Origin: Butyrivibrio sp. CB08
GTDB taxonomy: Bacteria; Bacillota; Clostridia; Lachnospirales; Lachnospiraceae
Assembly (NCBI RefSeq): GCF_003625485.1
Contig: NZ_RAIR01000002.1
Span: forward strand, 372,001 to 436,000
Reading direction: 5' to 3'
Length of the DNA: 64,000 nucleotides
The notes under the pieces were generated by a model. It had not been told where the DNA came from. It searched no databases and saw nothing but the letters and a program-made list of their open reading frames with translations. How positions within the stretch are numbered: the stretch's first letter is position 1; each line of letters starts with the position of its first letter. The position numbers and the translations under genes are program-made. Positions 24,822-33,125 of the stretch are shown here, piece after piece.

Positions 24822-26330
24822 TTACAAGATATCTTCAGAAAAAGGTCTCTCCATAAGCTCAGGATTTTCTACAAGCTTTTTCATGAGCTTAAGTGAGCGT
24901 CCATAATAGAATCCGTCTGATATTCTCTCATCGATTGTAAAGGCAAGGTCCAGTTCTCTCTTCATGGTGACATTGCCATCCTGATCAAAATGTGGCTTGT
25001 ACTGCTTGGTTCCCATAATGATGAAGATGGAATTAGTTCCCCAGTTCATCAGATGGTGATATCCGATATTCATTCCAAGAGATCCAAGATTAGTAAGTAC
25101 GACAGAGCACTGATAAGGGTCAGTTGCGATAACTGACTGTGGCATCCAGCCATGTCTGTCAAGGAATCTTGCAATGAGGCCAATAAGGTGCTTGCCAGGA
25201 AGCTTCTTGATAAAGTTCATGGCCTCTGTGGACTCATCATCCTGAGTCTTACAGAGAGCTATCTGTTCCCTTACCTTGCGGCTGATGCTGGAAAGCGTGT
25301 CGTCATCTTCAGCAACTATCCTTGCAAGAGTCTCATCTCCGTCGTCCTTAAACTCTTTTTTAACAGTGAAAGCTGCTGTCACACAGTTTCTCTGATACAT
25401 TGTCTGGTTAGCGATAAATCGATTCATCTGAGGCCTGAGCTTAACAAGCTTAAGAGCCGCTGCGATAACAACATCCCAAATGGCTATCCTGTTGTCAGGA
25501 TGCTCTGCATTGAATTTTTTGATGTACTCCTCTGTTCCGGATATATCCACAGAGAGTTTCATATAAGCTTCATTGTCGCATCTGTTTGGATACATGAGTG
25601 GCATGATATAGTGCATGGCATCTAAATCACGTATCAATTCACCATCGCGTCTGTCGCCCAGTCTCCTTTTTCCCAACTTAATGTCCCTCCCAAATAATAA
25701 CAGTTCCAAGAACAGATATAACACTACAGCAGCCCATACATCAGTAAATGAATGCTGCTTAACAAACAGTACAGAAACGCAAATCATCAGCCCCCAGGCT
25801 GTGATAATAAGTTTCTTCCATGCCTTTAGCTCTTTTATCAAAAGCCATGCTGAAAGCACAGCCAAAGTATAACCTACATGAAGTGAAGGGCAAACGCCTG
25901 TTGGTGTATCGCCCCAATAGAGGATGCCAAGCATCCAGGTGCAGAAGTTCTCGCGTTCAAAATGATCAGGGCGAAGGAGCTGCACTGAAGGCCACACAAT
26001 ATAGGTGATGACCGCGATTATCTGCATACCAATTATGATCTTCTCAGCACGGACAAAGCTCTTTATATCGTAGAGCATAAAGTGCAATAACGACCATACC
26101 ATAAAAATGTACCACGATACGTAAAAAAGTACAAAGTACTCATTAAACGGTATGATATCGTCCACTCTGCTGTGAACTACGTGGCACTTGCTGACTGGAA
26201 TCAGGTTCTCTGTGACAAAGTACATGATAAAGTAGATAAGCCACCCTGTCAGCATCAGTAAATGTCTGTATTCTTTGCTGGTAATATTGGAAAATCTAAG
26301 CTTTCTATAATCAACTACAGGTTTCTTCAT
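24822..26330 (-). CDS. PAP2-type membrane domain fused to a 2-oxoacid dehydrogenase acyltransferase-like domain
   Basis: 502 residues. Residues 1-225 have about six TM helices and the PAP2/inositolphosphotransferase motifs CPSLHVGYT and KQHSFTDVWAA. Residues 240-500 fit the trimeric E2/CAT catalytic domain: MKLSVDISG, VVIAAALKLVKLRPQMNRF, VVLTNLGSLGMNIGYHHLMNWG, and the end LDLAFTIDERISDGFYYG. In E2 and CAT enzymes that last motif is HxxxDG; here the catalytic His is Glu. The second domain may thus be structural or use other chemistry. It overlaps functionally with the PlsC gene 2 bases upstream, so lipid modification at the membrane is likely. The substrate is unknown. Confidence 0.75.
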   Translation of the reverse strand: MKKPVVDYRKLRFSNITSKEYRHLLMLTGWLIYFIMYFVTENLIPVSKCHVVHSRVDDIIPFNEYFVLFYVSWYIFMVWSLLHFMLYDIKSFVRAEKIIIGMQIIAVITYIVWPSVQLLRPDHFERENFCTWMLGILYWGDTPTGVCPSLHVGYTLAVLSAWLLIKELKAWKKLIITAWGLMICVSVLFVKQHSFTDVWAAVVLYLFLELLLFGRDIKLGKRRLGDRRDGELIRDLDAMHYIMPLMYPNRCDNEAYMKLSVDISGTEEYIKKFNAEHPDNRIAIWDVVIAAALKLVKLRPQMNRFIANQTMYQRNCVTAAFTVKKEFKDDGDETLARIVAEDDDTLSSISRKVREQIALCKTQDDESTEAMNFIKKLPGKHLIGLIARFLDRHGWMPQSVIATDPYQCSVVLTNLGSLGMNIGYHHLMNWGTNSIFIIMGTKQYKPHFDQDGNVTMKRELDLAFTIDERISDGFYYGRSLKLMKKLVENPELMERPFSEDIL

Positions 26331-26332
26331 AA

Positions 26333-27064
26333 CTATCTTTCATTATATGGGTAATTTCTTTTGGATACATTTGGGTATGGCACAACCCTGTGCCTTGGCA
26401 TGTCGTACGCAAGCTCCGAAATGCTGTCCTGAAGTTCTGTGCAGATGCGTTCTGCCTCATCTCCTATCCTGGCATCAGGGTCAAACATTATGGGTTTGCC
26501 GATAACAAGCTTTCTAAAAGCAGGGCATACATACATTGGCACAAAGGGCAAAGCTTCTCCCGTCTGCCTGTAATAGTACTTGGCCACATGGACAAAGCCT
26601 CTCTGGAACTGATGAACTATATTGTTGTACTCAGTGTATTCTTCCGGAAAAATAACAACTGCCGCATTTTCTTTTAACTTATCTACAGAAATCTGGAAGG
26701 TCTTAAGAACACGCTTATCGCGGTAAACAGGTATGGTCTTTGCGTTGGTAAAAACGATCTCGCAGGCCCTTGGAAGTATGTGGGCAACGAGCCAGAAAAA
26801 CGGTCTTACAATGGCTGGCTTCTTGGACCAGAAATCCTGATAAGCGTAATCCGCCACCCTGTCTTTCTCCATCATATCTGAAATGCACCAGGTGTAATTG
26901 TGGCCTGGAAAATACAATTCAGAAGTGACAGGGCCATAAGCCTGGGAGTGATTACCTACAACCACGCATGGACCTTTGGGGAGGTTCTCTGCACCTTCTA
27001 TTTGAAATTCAGGGATCAGGATCGATACTATGGTCCTGAACATAAGATACACTGGATGTTTCAC
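26333..27064 (-). CDS. PlsC-like 1-acyl-glycerol-3-phosphate acyltransferase family protein
   Basis: 243 residues. The acyltransferase block I is VVVGNHSQAYGP, a variant of NHxxxxD in which the Asp is Gly. Block III reads VVIFPEEYTEYN, equivalent to FPEGTR. The N-terminal region is hydrophobic and likely membrane-associated. The changed block I makes the activity uncertain. It is the first gene of a two-gene unit with the PAP2 fusion, pointing to modification of a membrane lipid or glycan. Confidence 0.72.
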   Translation of the reverse strand: MKHPVYLMFRTIVSILIPEFQIEGAENLPKGPCVVVGNHSQAYGPVTSELYFPGHNYTWCISDMMEKDRVADYAYQDFWSKKPAIVRPFFWLVAHILPRACEIVFTNAKTIPVYRDKRVLKTFQISVDKLKENAAVVIFPEEYTEYNNIVHQFQRGFVHVAKYYYRQTGEALPFVPMYVCPAFRKLVIGKPIMFDPDARIGDEAERICTELQDSISELAYDMPRHRVVPYPNVSKRNYPYNER

Positions 27065-27162
27065 TTTACTGCTCCAAATCCGATCACTTTTTATGTCTAC
27101 CCAAAGGACAAGTATACCTCATTTGGATAAATTTAGCCACGAAAACAATAGAAAACAACGCA

Positions 27163-27199
27163 AAATAAACAGAGGCCTGCCCTTAAGACAGACCCCTGC
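27163..27199 (-). terminator. Terminator of the Ala/Pro/Glu repeat gene
   Basis: On the minus strand AGGGGTCTGTC and GGGCAGGCCTCT pair with G-U wobbles around a TTAA loop, followed by GTTTATTTT. Confidence 0.6.
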
Positions 27200-27238
27200 T
27201 CATATGGTGGTTCCCTACGCTATGGGGAATAATTTATC

Positions 27239-29116
27239 TTATTTTGCTACAACTACGGATCCTTTGTGACGAAGCATCTTAAATCCGCCGCCGTTCTTGA
27301 TAGTCTCCTTTACGAAAGCGTTCATGATCTCAGTATATCCACACTTGCCATCCTTAGAGTAAGCTGGCTCGATGGAATCAAACTCATTGCCCTCGTATGT
27401 GATAGACATAGCGTTGCCATCTGATGTCTTCATGACAATAAGAGTGGTTTCGCCATTCTTGATCACTGTATACTCATAGTTCTCTGAGCTTAAGAACTCT
27501 TCGATATCTTCAACTGCGCCTTCCATTGCATCAGATGCTGCATCCATGTCCATTGGAGCAGGTGTCTGCTCTGGCTCACTCTCCTCGATGATAGGCTCAG
27601 TAACCTCTACAGGCTCTGCAGGAATTTCTACTGCTGGCTCTTCTACCGGAGTCTCTGCAGCCTCAGCTGCTGCTTCCTGTTCAGCTGCCATCATTGCCGC
27701 TGCAACAGGATCGATATCTGCAGGCGCTGCATCTGCTGGAGTTTCAGCTGCAAGAGCTGCCATCATGACATCCATCTCAACAGGAGTTTCTTCTGCTGCT
27801 GGAACTGGTTCTTCTACTGGGATTTCAGGTGCCGGCTCTTCTGCTGGCATCTCGCCTGTAAGGGCATCTACTTCTGCATTCAGGATAGCATCAAGGTTCT
27901 CAGCCGGGCTCTCCTCAGCTGGCATTTCTACTGGAATCTCCGGAGCTGGTTCCTCTGCTGGTATATCCATAGGAATCTCTGGTGCTGGTTCCTCTGCCGG
28001 AGCTGCCTCTGGCATTGGCATGTCGCCTGCTGCCATCATTGCTGCCATAACAGGATCTATATCTGCAGGAGCTTCCTCTACCGGCATTTCTGGTGCTGGC
28101 TCTACAAGTGCTTCCATCTCTGGTGCAGGAGTTTCCTCAACAGGCACTGCCTCAGGAACTGGCTCCTCTGCTGGTGCTTCTCCTGCAGCCATTGCTGCCA
28201 TTAAAGCGTCCATATCAACTGGTGCTTCTTCTGCCGGAGCTTCTTCTGTAGGCGCCTCAACTGGTGGCTCCTCTGACGCCATCATAGCCGCCATCATTGC
28301 GTCCATATCTACAGGGGCTTCCTCTGCAGGTGCAGCCTCTACTGGAGCCTCAGGAGCTGGTTCTTCAGCTGGAACATCTCCCGCTGCCATTGCTGCCATA
28401 AGGGCATCCATATCCGCAGGAGTCTCTTCTGCTGGTGCTGCCTCCTCTGCTGGTGCCTCTCCTGAAGCCATAGCCGCCATCATTGCGTCAACATCTGTTG
28501 CTGTTTCTGCAGCAGCCATTGCTGCCATCATTGCATCCACGTCAACCGCAGGTGCTTCCTCGGCTGGAGCCTCCTCTGCTGGTGCCTCTCCAGCTGCCAT
28601 TGCCGCCATAAGGGCGTCCATATCTGCAGGAGTTTCCTCTGCTGCAGGTACTTCTCCTGGAATATCCGGAATTGGTTCCATTATTGCATCAAGACTTGCT
28701 GTAATATCATCTGCTGGCGCTTCCGCTGGAGCTTCTGCAGGCATATCAGCCGTCATAGCTGCCATCATTGCGTCAAGATCTACAGGCATGTCAGCCGGTG
28801 CTTCCTCGGCTGGTGCCTCTGCTGGTGCCTCTGCTGCCATAGCTGCCATTGCTGCTGCCATAGCATCTGCCTCTGCTGTCTCTGCGGGACTTGGTGCCCC
28901 ATCATCAGCAGCTGCGGCCATTATATCCTCTAAATTCGGAATATCCTGAATAGGTTCTGGGGCTGCCTTCTTACGTCCTCTCTTAGGCTTTGGTGCCTCT
29001 GCAGGCTCCTCTGCTGGTGCTGCCTCCCCTGCTGACATTGCTGCCAAAAGATCATCTACATTAGCTGTAGAAAGGTCCTGTCCATTAAGAATATCCTGAG
29101 TGCTCATGCCGTCCAT
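27239..29116 (-). CDS. Ala/Pro/Glu-rich repeat protein (unrecognised)
   Basis: 625 residues. Residues 1-60 contain TQDILNGQDLSTANVDDLLAAM and a basic patch KPKRGRKKAAP. About 450 residues follow with some eleven copies of a unit like DMDALMAAMAAGE joined by AEEAPAEE-type linkers. Each unit is a short amphipathic Met/Ala helix. The last 90 residues form a compact domain (EDIEEFLSSENYEYTVIKNG to KMLRHKGSVVVAK). There is no signal peptide, so it is probably cytoplasmic. ATG 29116 follows AAGGAG. The repeats could act as multivalent docking helices. No family is recognised. Confidence 0.65.
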   Translation of the reverse strand: MDGMSTQDILNGQDLSTANVDDLLAAMSAGEAAPAEEPAEAPKPKRGRKKAAPEPIQDIPNLEDIMAAAADDGAPSPAETAEADAMAAAMAAMAAEAPAEAPAEEAPADMPVDLDAMMAAMTADMPAEAPAEAPADDITASLDAIMEPIPDIPGEVPAAEETPADMDALMAAMAAGEAPAEEAPAEEAPAVDVDAMMAAMAAAETATDVDAMMAAMASGEAPAEEAAPAEETPADMDALMAAMAAGDVPAEEPAPEAPVEAAPAEEAPVDMDAMMAAMMASEEPPVEAPTEEAPAEEAPVDMDALMAAMAAGEAPAEEPVPEAVPVEETPAPEMEALVEPAPEMPVEEAPADIDPVMAAMMAAGDMPMPEAAPAEEPAPEIPMDIPAEEPAPEIPVEMPAEESPAENLDAILNAEVDALTGEMPAEEPAPEIPVEEPVPAAEETPVEMDVMMAALAAETPADAAPADIDPVAAAMMAAEQEAAAEAAETPVEEPAVEIPAEPVEVTEPIIEESEPEQTPAPMDMDAASDAMEGAVEDIEEFLSSENYEYTVIKNGETTLIVMKTSDGNAMSITYEGNEFDSIEPAYSKDGKCGYTEIMNAFVKETIKNGGGFKMLRHKGSVVVAK

Positions 29117-29232
29117 GCTGTATCTCCTTTCAAGAGTAGTACATTCACGATACCAAAAAGGCGTCTATATACATTATCGTTTATTTTTATTAGAATTTAC
29201 AGTAAATTTTTTATAAATTCTGACATTTCTTT

Positions 29233-29263
29233 TTGCCACAACCAATTCTCATTCGTATATAAT
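29233..29263 (+). promoter_or_regulatory. Promoter of the double-glycine peptide gene
   Basis: TTGCCA (29233-29238) and a TATATAAT stretch (29256-29263) give a spacing of 17-19 bases. The start codon is about 75 bases downstream. Confidence 0.6.
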
Positions 29264-29338
29264 AGTGTCAAAGAGTTGTAGCCCTTATAATCAGCATGTT
29301 TATGCTCGATATATATTGCAGAAAGAGGGAGGTGTATC

Positions 29339-29551
29339 ATGGACGATAAAAAGAAAACAGAAAACCTTGCATCACTTTCAGAGAATGATTTAACCACCGT
29401 TTCTGGCGGAATTTCTAATGCCAAGGTAGATATGTATAATTCTGTTATTGATGGCATTACAGAGAGCGTAGACTCCAATAAAGCTGTAAAAACCATCACC
29501 AGTGCCGGCGCTGAGGGAATAAAGAGCGTACTCAACTCCCTTCGCGACTAA
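29339..29551 (+). CDS. Double-glycine leader peptide precursor (bacteriocin- or signal-like)
   Basis: 70 residues. The leader ends LASLSENDLTTVSGG (residues 10-24), fitting the LSxxELxxxxGG pattern cut by C39 peptidase exporters. The predicted mature peptide has 46 residues (ISNAKVDMYNSVIDG onward), is Ser/Val/Ala-rich, near neutral, lacks Cys, and looks amphipathic-helical. GGGAGG precedes the ATG. The gene has its own promoter and terminator and no neighbouring immunity or export gene. The C39/NHLM exporter at 61.8-64 kb is the only matching peptidase in the window. Function as toxin or signal is open. Confidence 0.75.
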   Translation: MDDKKKTENLASLSENDLTTVSGGISNAKVDMYNSVIDGITESVDSNKAVKTITSAGAEGIKSVLNSLRD

Positions 29552-29560
29552 CTTATACTA

Positions 29561-29612
29561 AAAGAGCGCCTCTTACCCGTTTATTAAGCGGGCAAGAGGC
29601 GCTTTGCATTTA
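29561..29612. terminator. Bidirectional terminator, peptide gene / cyclophilin
   Basis: The long stem GCGCCTCTTaCCCG / CGGGcAAGAGGCGC with a short AT-rich loop lies between convergent genes; TTT and CTTTTAG follow on either side. Confidence 0.85.
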
Positions 29613-29616
29613 CGTA

Positions 29617-30138
29617 TTACATCTTCTCAGGTTCTGGATAGTCAACACCAAAAGTCTCAACTGTCACAGTCTTCATAACCTGTGGATTAACTGGTCTGTC
29701 GTTCCAGTCAGTATCTGTCTCTGCGATCTTATTTACTACATCCATTCCCTCAGTAACTTTACCAAATGCAGCGTAGTCACCATCGAGATGAGGTGCATTC
29801 TTGTGCATGATAAAGAACTGTGAACCAGCGGAATCTGGCATCATAGATCTTGCCATTGAGAGGACACCCTCTGTGTGCTTAAGATCATTCTTGAAACCGT
29901 TTGATGAGAACTCGCCCTTGATGTCATATCCAGGGCCACCCATTCCTGTTCCTTCCGGATCGCCACCCTGAAGCATGAATCCACGGATAACTCTGTGGAA
30001 AATAAGTCCGTCGTAGAAATTTCTTTTGATCAAAGAAATGAAGTTGTTGACGGTGTTAGGTGCAATCTCCGGATAAAGCTCTGCCTTGATGACATCGCCA
30101 TTCTCCATTGTAAATGTAACTACTGGGTTCTGTGCCAT
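29617..30138 (-). CDS. Cyclophilin-type peptidyl-prolyl cis-trans isomerase
   Basis: 173 residues covering one cyclophilin domain: IAPNTVNNFISLI, FYDGLIFHRVIRGFMLQGGD, the catalytic Arg in FHRV, GSQFFIMHKNAPHLDG and FGKVTEGMDVV. No signal peptide, so cytosolic. It speeds proline isomerisation during folding. AAGGAG lies 12 bases before the ATG, a long spacing. Confidence 0.95.
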   Translation of the reverse strand: MAQNPVVTFTMENGDVIKAELYPEIAPNTVNNFISLIKRNFYDGLIFHRVIRGFMLQGGDPEGTGMGGPGYDIKGEFSSNGFKNDLKHTEGVLSMARSMMPDSAGSQFFIMHKNAPHLDGDYAAFGKVTEGMDVVNKIAETDTDWNDRPVNPQVMKTVTVETFGVDYPEPEKM

Positions 30139-30163
30139 TTCTAAAAAACTCTCCTTAAAACTA

Positions 30164-31198
30164 TTACTGTGCGATTATCTGAACTGCGTGAAGGTATTCA
30201 TCTGAACCATGTTCGCAAACAACCTGTACTTTCTTGTCATAAAGAAGAACAGGGCATCTTGAGAAGTTGGTTGATGCATCAAGTCTGATCTGCATTGTGC
30301 CACCATCTGTATCAAGGAAAAGAGTGCTCTCCTTAGTATCACCTGTAACCCTACCAGTTACTGTAACCTTGTTGCCATCAAGTGAAGCCTCTGAAGAAGC
30401 CTTACCCGTATTGTTTACCATCTTGGATGAATGGTTCCAGGCATCACTTCCTCTGTAGAAGTAAACTGTTACTGAAGCACCTGGGATAAGAGTTCTGCAC
30501 TCGCTGGCATCTGTTGCAAGGTCAAGTACGAACTGCATTGTTCCACCGGATGTCTCAAGGAAGAGGATTGAAGAAGTTGTACCCTTCTCAACTGTTCCTG
30601 TAACTGAGTTGCCTGAAGCTGTTCCTACAGAAGATCCTGTATATGATGATGATCCTCCAACATCAGAGATTGAAAGAGCGTGCATGTAAGCATCTGATCC
30701 TCTAGCGCAGGAAACTGAAACGGTCTTACCTACGATAAGGAATCTGCAGCCACTAAGGTCTGTGTCGCCATCAAGCTTGATCTGCATTGTTCCGTTATCA
30801 ATTACAAGATAAAGAAGATCTTCACTTGTTCCCTTGGCAACTCGTCCCTGAACTGTAGCCTTGGTTGACTGGTCAACTGAAACCTTGCCAGCTGATGAAC
30901 TGCCGCTGAGCTTGGTTGCATGCCAGTAGGAATCTGTTCCTACATAGCAGTTCGCTGTTATTGAGTTACCAGGCAAAAGAAATTTCGCATTAGAAAACTC
31001 TGTACTGCTATCGATCTTGATCTGAACCGTTCCGCCACTTGTTGAGAGATAAAGAACGTCAGCTGTTGTCTTTTCAGAAACTGTTCCTGTATAGGTCATC
31101 TCAGCAGCTTCTACATTTGTTGGGATCGCAAAGGCCCCAAGACATGCTAAAAGCACCACTACGAATGCTAATGCGCTAGCACATATTCTTTTTTTCAT
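30164..31198 (-). CDS. Secreted protein of four tandem beta-rich repeats (unrecognised)
   Basis: 344 residues. Residues 1-31 are a signal peptide (KKR, a hydrophobic core, cut near VEAAE). Four repeats of about 65-75 residues follow. Each has the pattern G.V...T...LYL.T.GGT.QIKLD..T.....R.L.PG..V.V.C..GSD.Y.HA, so each is probably a small beta barrel. Low-complexity Ser/Gly linkers separate them. Extracellular or wall-associated; the GSDxYxHA end may bind a ligand. GGGAG precedes the ATG and a good promoter precedes the gene. No named family is recognised. Confidence 0.65.
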   Translation of the reverse strand: MKKRICASALAFVVVLLACLGAFAIPTNVEAAEMTYTGTVSEKTTADVLYLSTSGGTVQIKIDSSTEFSNAKFLLPGNSITANCYVGTDSYWHATKLSGSSSAGKVSVDQSTKATVQGRVAKGTSEDLLYLVIDNGTMQIKLDGDTDLSGCRFLIVGKTVSVSCARGSDAYMHALSISDVGGSSSYTGSSVGTASGNSVTGTVEKGTTSSILFLETSGGTMQFVLDLATDASECRTLIPGASVTVYFYRGSDAWNHSSKMVNNTGKASSEASLDGNKVTVTGRVTGDTKESTLFLDTDGGTMQIRLDASTNFSRCPVLLYDKKVQVVCEHGSDEYLHAVQIIAQ

Positions 31199-31246
31199 AA
31201 ATTTTTACTCCCTTCACAACACTAAATATTCCTCATAGTTAAGTTA

Positions 31247-31276
31247 ATTATACATCATGTTGTGGTGCATTGTAAA
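31247..31276 (-). promoter_or_regulatory. Promoter of the four-repeat secreted protein
   Basis: On the minus strand TTTACA (31276-31271) and TATAAT (31252-31247) are 18 bases apart. Confidence 0.6.
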
Positions 31277-31283
31277 CAATTGG

Positions 31284-33125
31284 TTAGCCAGCCTTTTCAA
31301 TCGGGGAGTAAATTGTTGTCTGTATTTTCAGATTTCTTAACGCTGCATAGTCTTTAATGAACTGACCTATCTCAGGATCATGGTTATAGGAGTCCCTAAA
31401 ACCATAGCACTGACAGATTACGCCCTGCTTTTCCTCCATGGTGATGAGGGGTTCCTCCAGGTGATTGTTGTCCCTTACAAACAGGATAGTACAGCCATTA
31501 CCAGCCATAGACTCGATGTATCCCGCCCTTCCGACACAGTGTTCAAGTTTTCTGCCTTCAGTGATGATATCAAGGGCGTCCCTTGGCATTATGACAGAGT
31601 ACCTCTCTGCCCTGTACTCTCTGTCCTTGGCCTCCTTCTCTTTTCTGCGTCTTATAGCTTCGGTGTATTTATTTATCTGATCCGAGCACTGGATAATATC
31701 TATGATCTTGCCAAGCTTATCGTGTCTGTCCTTGATAATTGAAGGCTTTATGCTGATGGGTGCTTCTCCAAATTTGGTTATCTCCTCAAAGAGAGGGTCA
31801 CTATCCTGCATCTGGCTTACATGCTGCAAATAAGTTCTGCGCATTTTGATATAGTCCAGATACTCTCCAATGAGCTTGTCTTTTTTCTCATGGTCAGCTA
31901 TCTTCTCCAGAGAGTTAAAGGTTTTTGCCGCCTCAAAGAGTTCCTGCCTTGTGAGGCTCCAGGTTACGAAGTATGAGTCTGCGCCTTTCAAAAAGATACT
32001 TGTTGCAAACATTCTCTTCTTAACATCGGGATAATACTGGTTAAACTCAGGATCCCTCATGCAGTTTGCAAACTCATTGAGGTTGAAGGGGATGTTGATG
32101 TCATCCATGAACTTTACCTGGCTTCCTGTAATGCCAAGAAGCTCAGGCAGTGCAAGCTTTCCATCCGTAATTCTGCCTGCGAATATGTTAGCTATAACAC
32201 CAAAATACAGTCTTTTACTGACCTTAAATGCCTGCTCCGCAGACAGAAACACTGCCTGTGCCATGAGATGTCCATAGTTTACTTTTTTATTCCCCTTGAA
32301 CTTGTGCTCGATGGCCCCAGGAACAAACCTCTCCATGCAGGTATTCTCAAACAGATCCCTGTCTATATATCTTTCGCGCATGTCTTTGTCATATCTGAAG
32401 TATTCTGTATCTCCCGAAACAAGCCAGGATTTAGTCAAAGGGCTTTTTCTGAAAAAGAATGCCCTACTGCCGTCAAAGTAAGCCCTGGTCTGTTCTGTCA
32501 GATTAAGAAGCGGTAATTTACTCTCCCCGGTTACTACCACCAGGTCTTTTGCGATTCTCACCGCTATCCCACCTGGCATGCTCCTTCCGCAGAGTTCCTT
32601 TACTATGCGGTCCGGAATGCCCTGAAGTTCTCTTGACTCCCTGTCTGCAATTCTGTAAATCTCCTGGAAAGAACTGAGCATAAACCGTTCATTCTCCCTG
32701 ACAAGCTTCATAGCCATCAGGATATATCTTTTATTTGCGATAACAGCTTTATCTGTAAATTCCCGCAAGAGTGCTTCCCAGGCAAAATAGCTCATTGCCT
32801 TATAGCAATCGTAGTATTCGTTTTCAGCCTGCAGCGCATCTACTGTTATAAACTTCCAGCTGCCGTCTGCATCTTCCCTTATGATATTTGCGCCGTAGAA
32901 TACAAATCTGGACAGCTCTTTTGCATTATCCTGTCTCTTGGTCACTCCTTCTGGAAACTGAAATTTCCTAAAGACAAGTCTGTCTCCGATCATCATCGGG
33001 AAGATGATGGGACTATTTGAGTTTTCCCGCCATTTCCTTTCAGGGGCTGGGATCATGCCTTTTCCCTCATTAAAGGGAAGCATCTTCCACGAGGGCTTTA
33101 TATCTGAAAAAAGAATGATGCTCAT
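31284..33125 (-). CDS. PcfJ domain-containing protein
   Basis: 613 residues. The C-terminal part carries the PcfJ signature: YSVIMPRDALDIITEGRKLEHCVG, a Gly/Met-rich turn, ILFVRDNNHLEEPLITME, and a Cys-containing QCYGFRD end. PcfJ proteins were named from conjugative plasmids but are also chromosomal and often multi-copy in Lachnospiraceae; the activity is unknown. The first 400 residues are helical and lack a recognised domain. The start overlaps the stop of the upstream gene by 4 bases, so the two are translationally coupled partners. Confidence 0.8.
   Translation of the reverse strand: MSIILFSDIKPSWKMLPFNEGKGMIPAPERKWRENSNSPIIFPMMIGDRLVFRKFQFPEGVTKRQDNAKELSRFVFYGANIIREDADGSWKFITVDALQAENEYYDCYKAMSYFAWEALLREFTDKAVIANKRYILMAMKLVRENERFMLSSFQEIYRIADRESRELQGIPDRIVKELCGRSMPGGIAVRIAKDLVVVTGESKLPLLNLTEQTRAYFDGSRAFFFRKSPLTKSWLVSGDTEYFRYDKDMRERYIDRDLFENTCMERFVPGAIEHKFKGNKKVNYGHLMAQAVFLSAEQAFKVSKRLYFGVIANIFAGRITDGKLALPELLGITGSQVKFMDDINIPFNLNEFANCMRDPEFNQYYPDVKKRMFATSIFLKGADSYFVTWSLTRQELFEAAKTFNSLEKIADHEKKDKLIGEYLDYIKMRRTYLQHVSQMQDSDPLFEEITKFGEAPISIKPSIIKDRHDKLGKIIDIIQCSDQINKYTEAIRRRKEKEAKDREYRAERYSVIMPRDALDIITEGRKLEHCVGRAGYIESMAGNGCTILFVRDNNHLEEPLITMEEKQGVICQCYGFRDSYNHDPEIGQFIKDYAALRNLKIQTTIYSPIEKAG

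Noticed and set aside
27546-28949. 467-codon open frame opposite the Ala/Pro/Glu repeat gene
   Set aside because: It is the antisense of a GC-rich repetitive gene, gives a Ser/Ala/Gly repeat without ribosome site, and has no domain.
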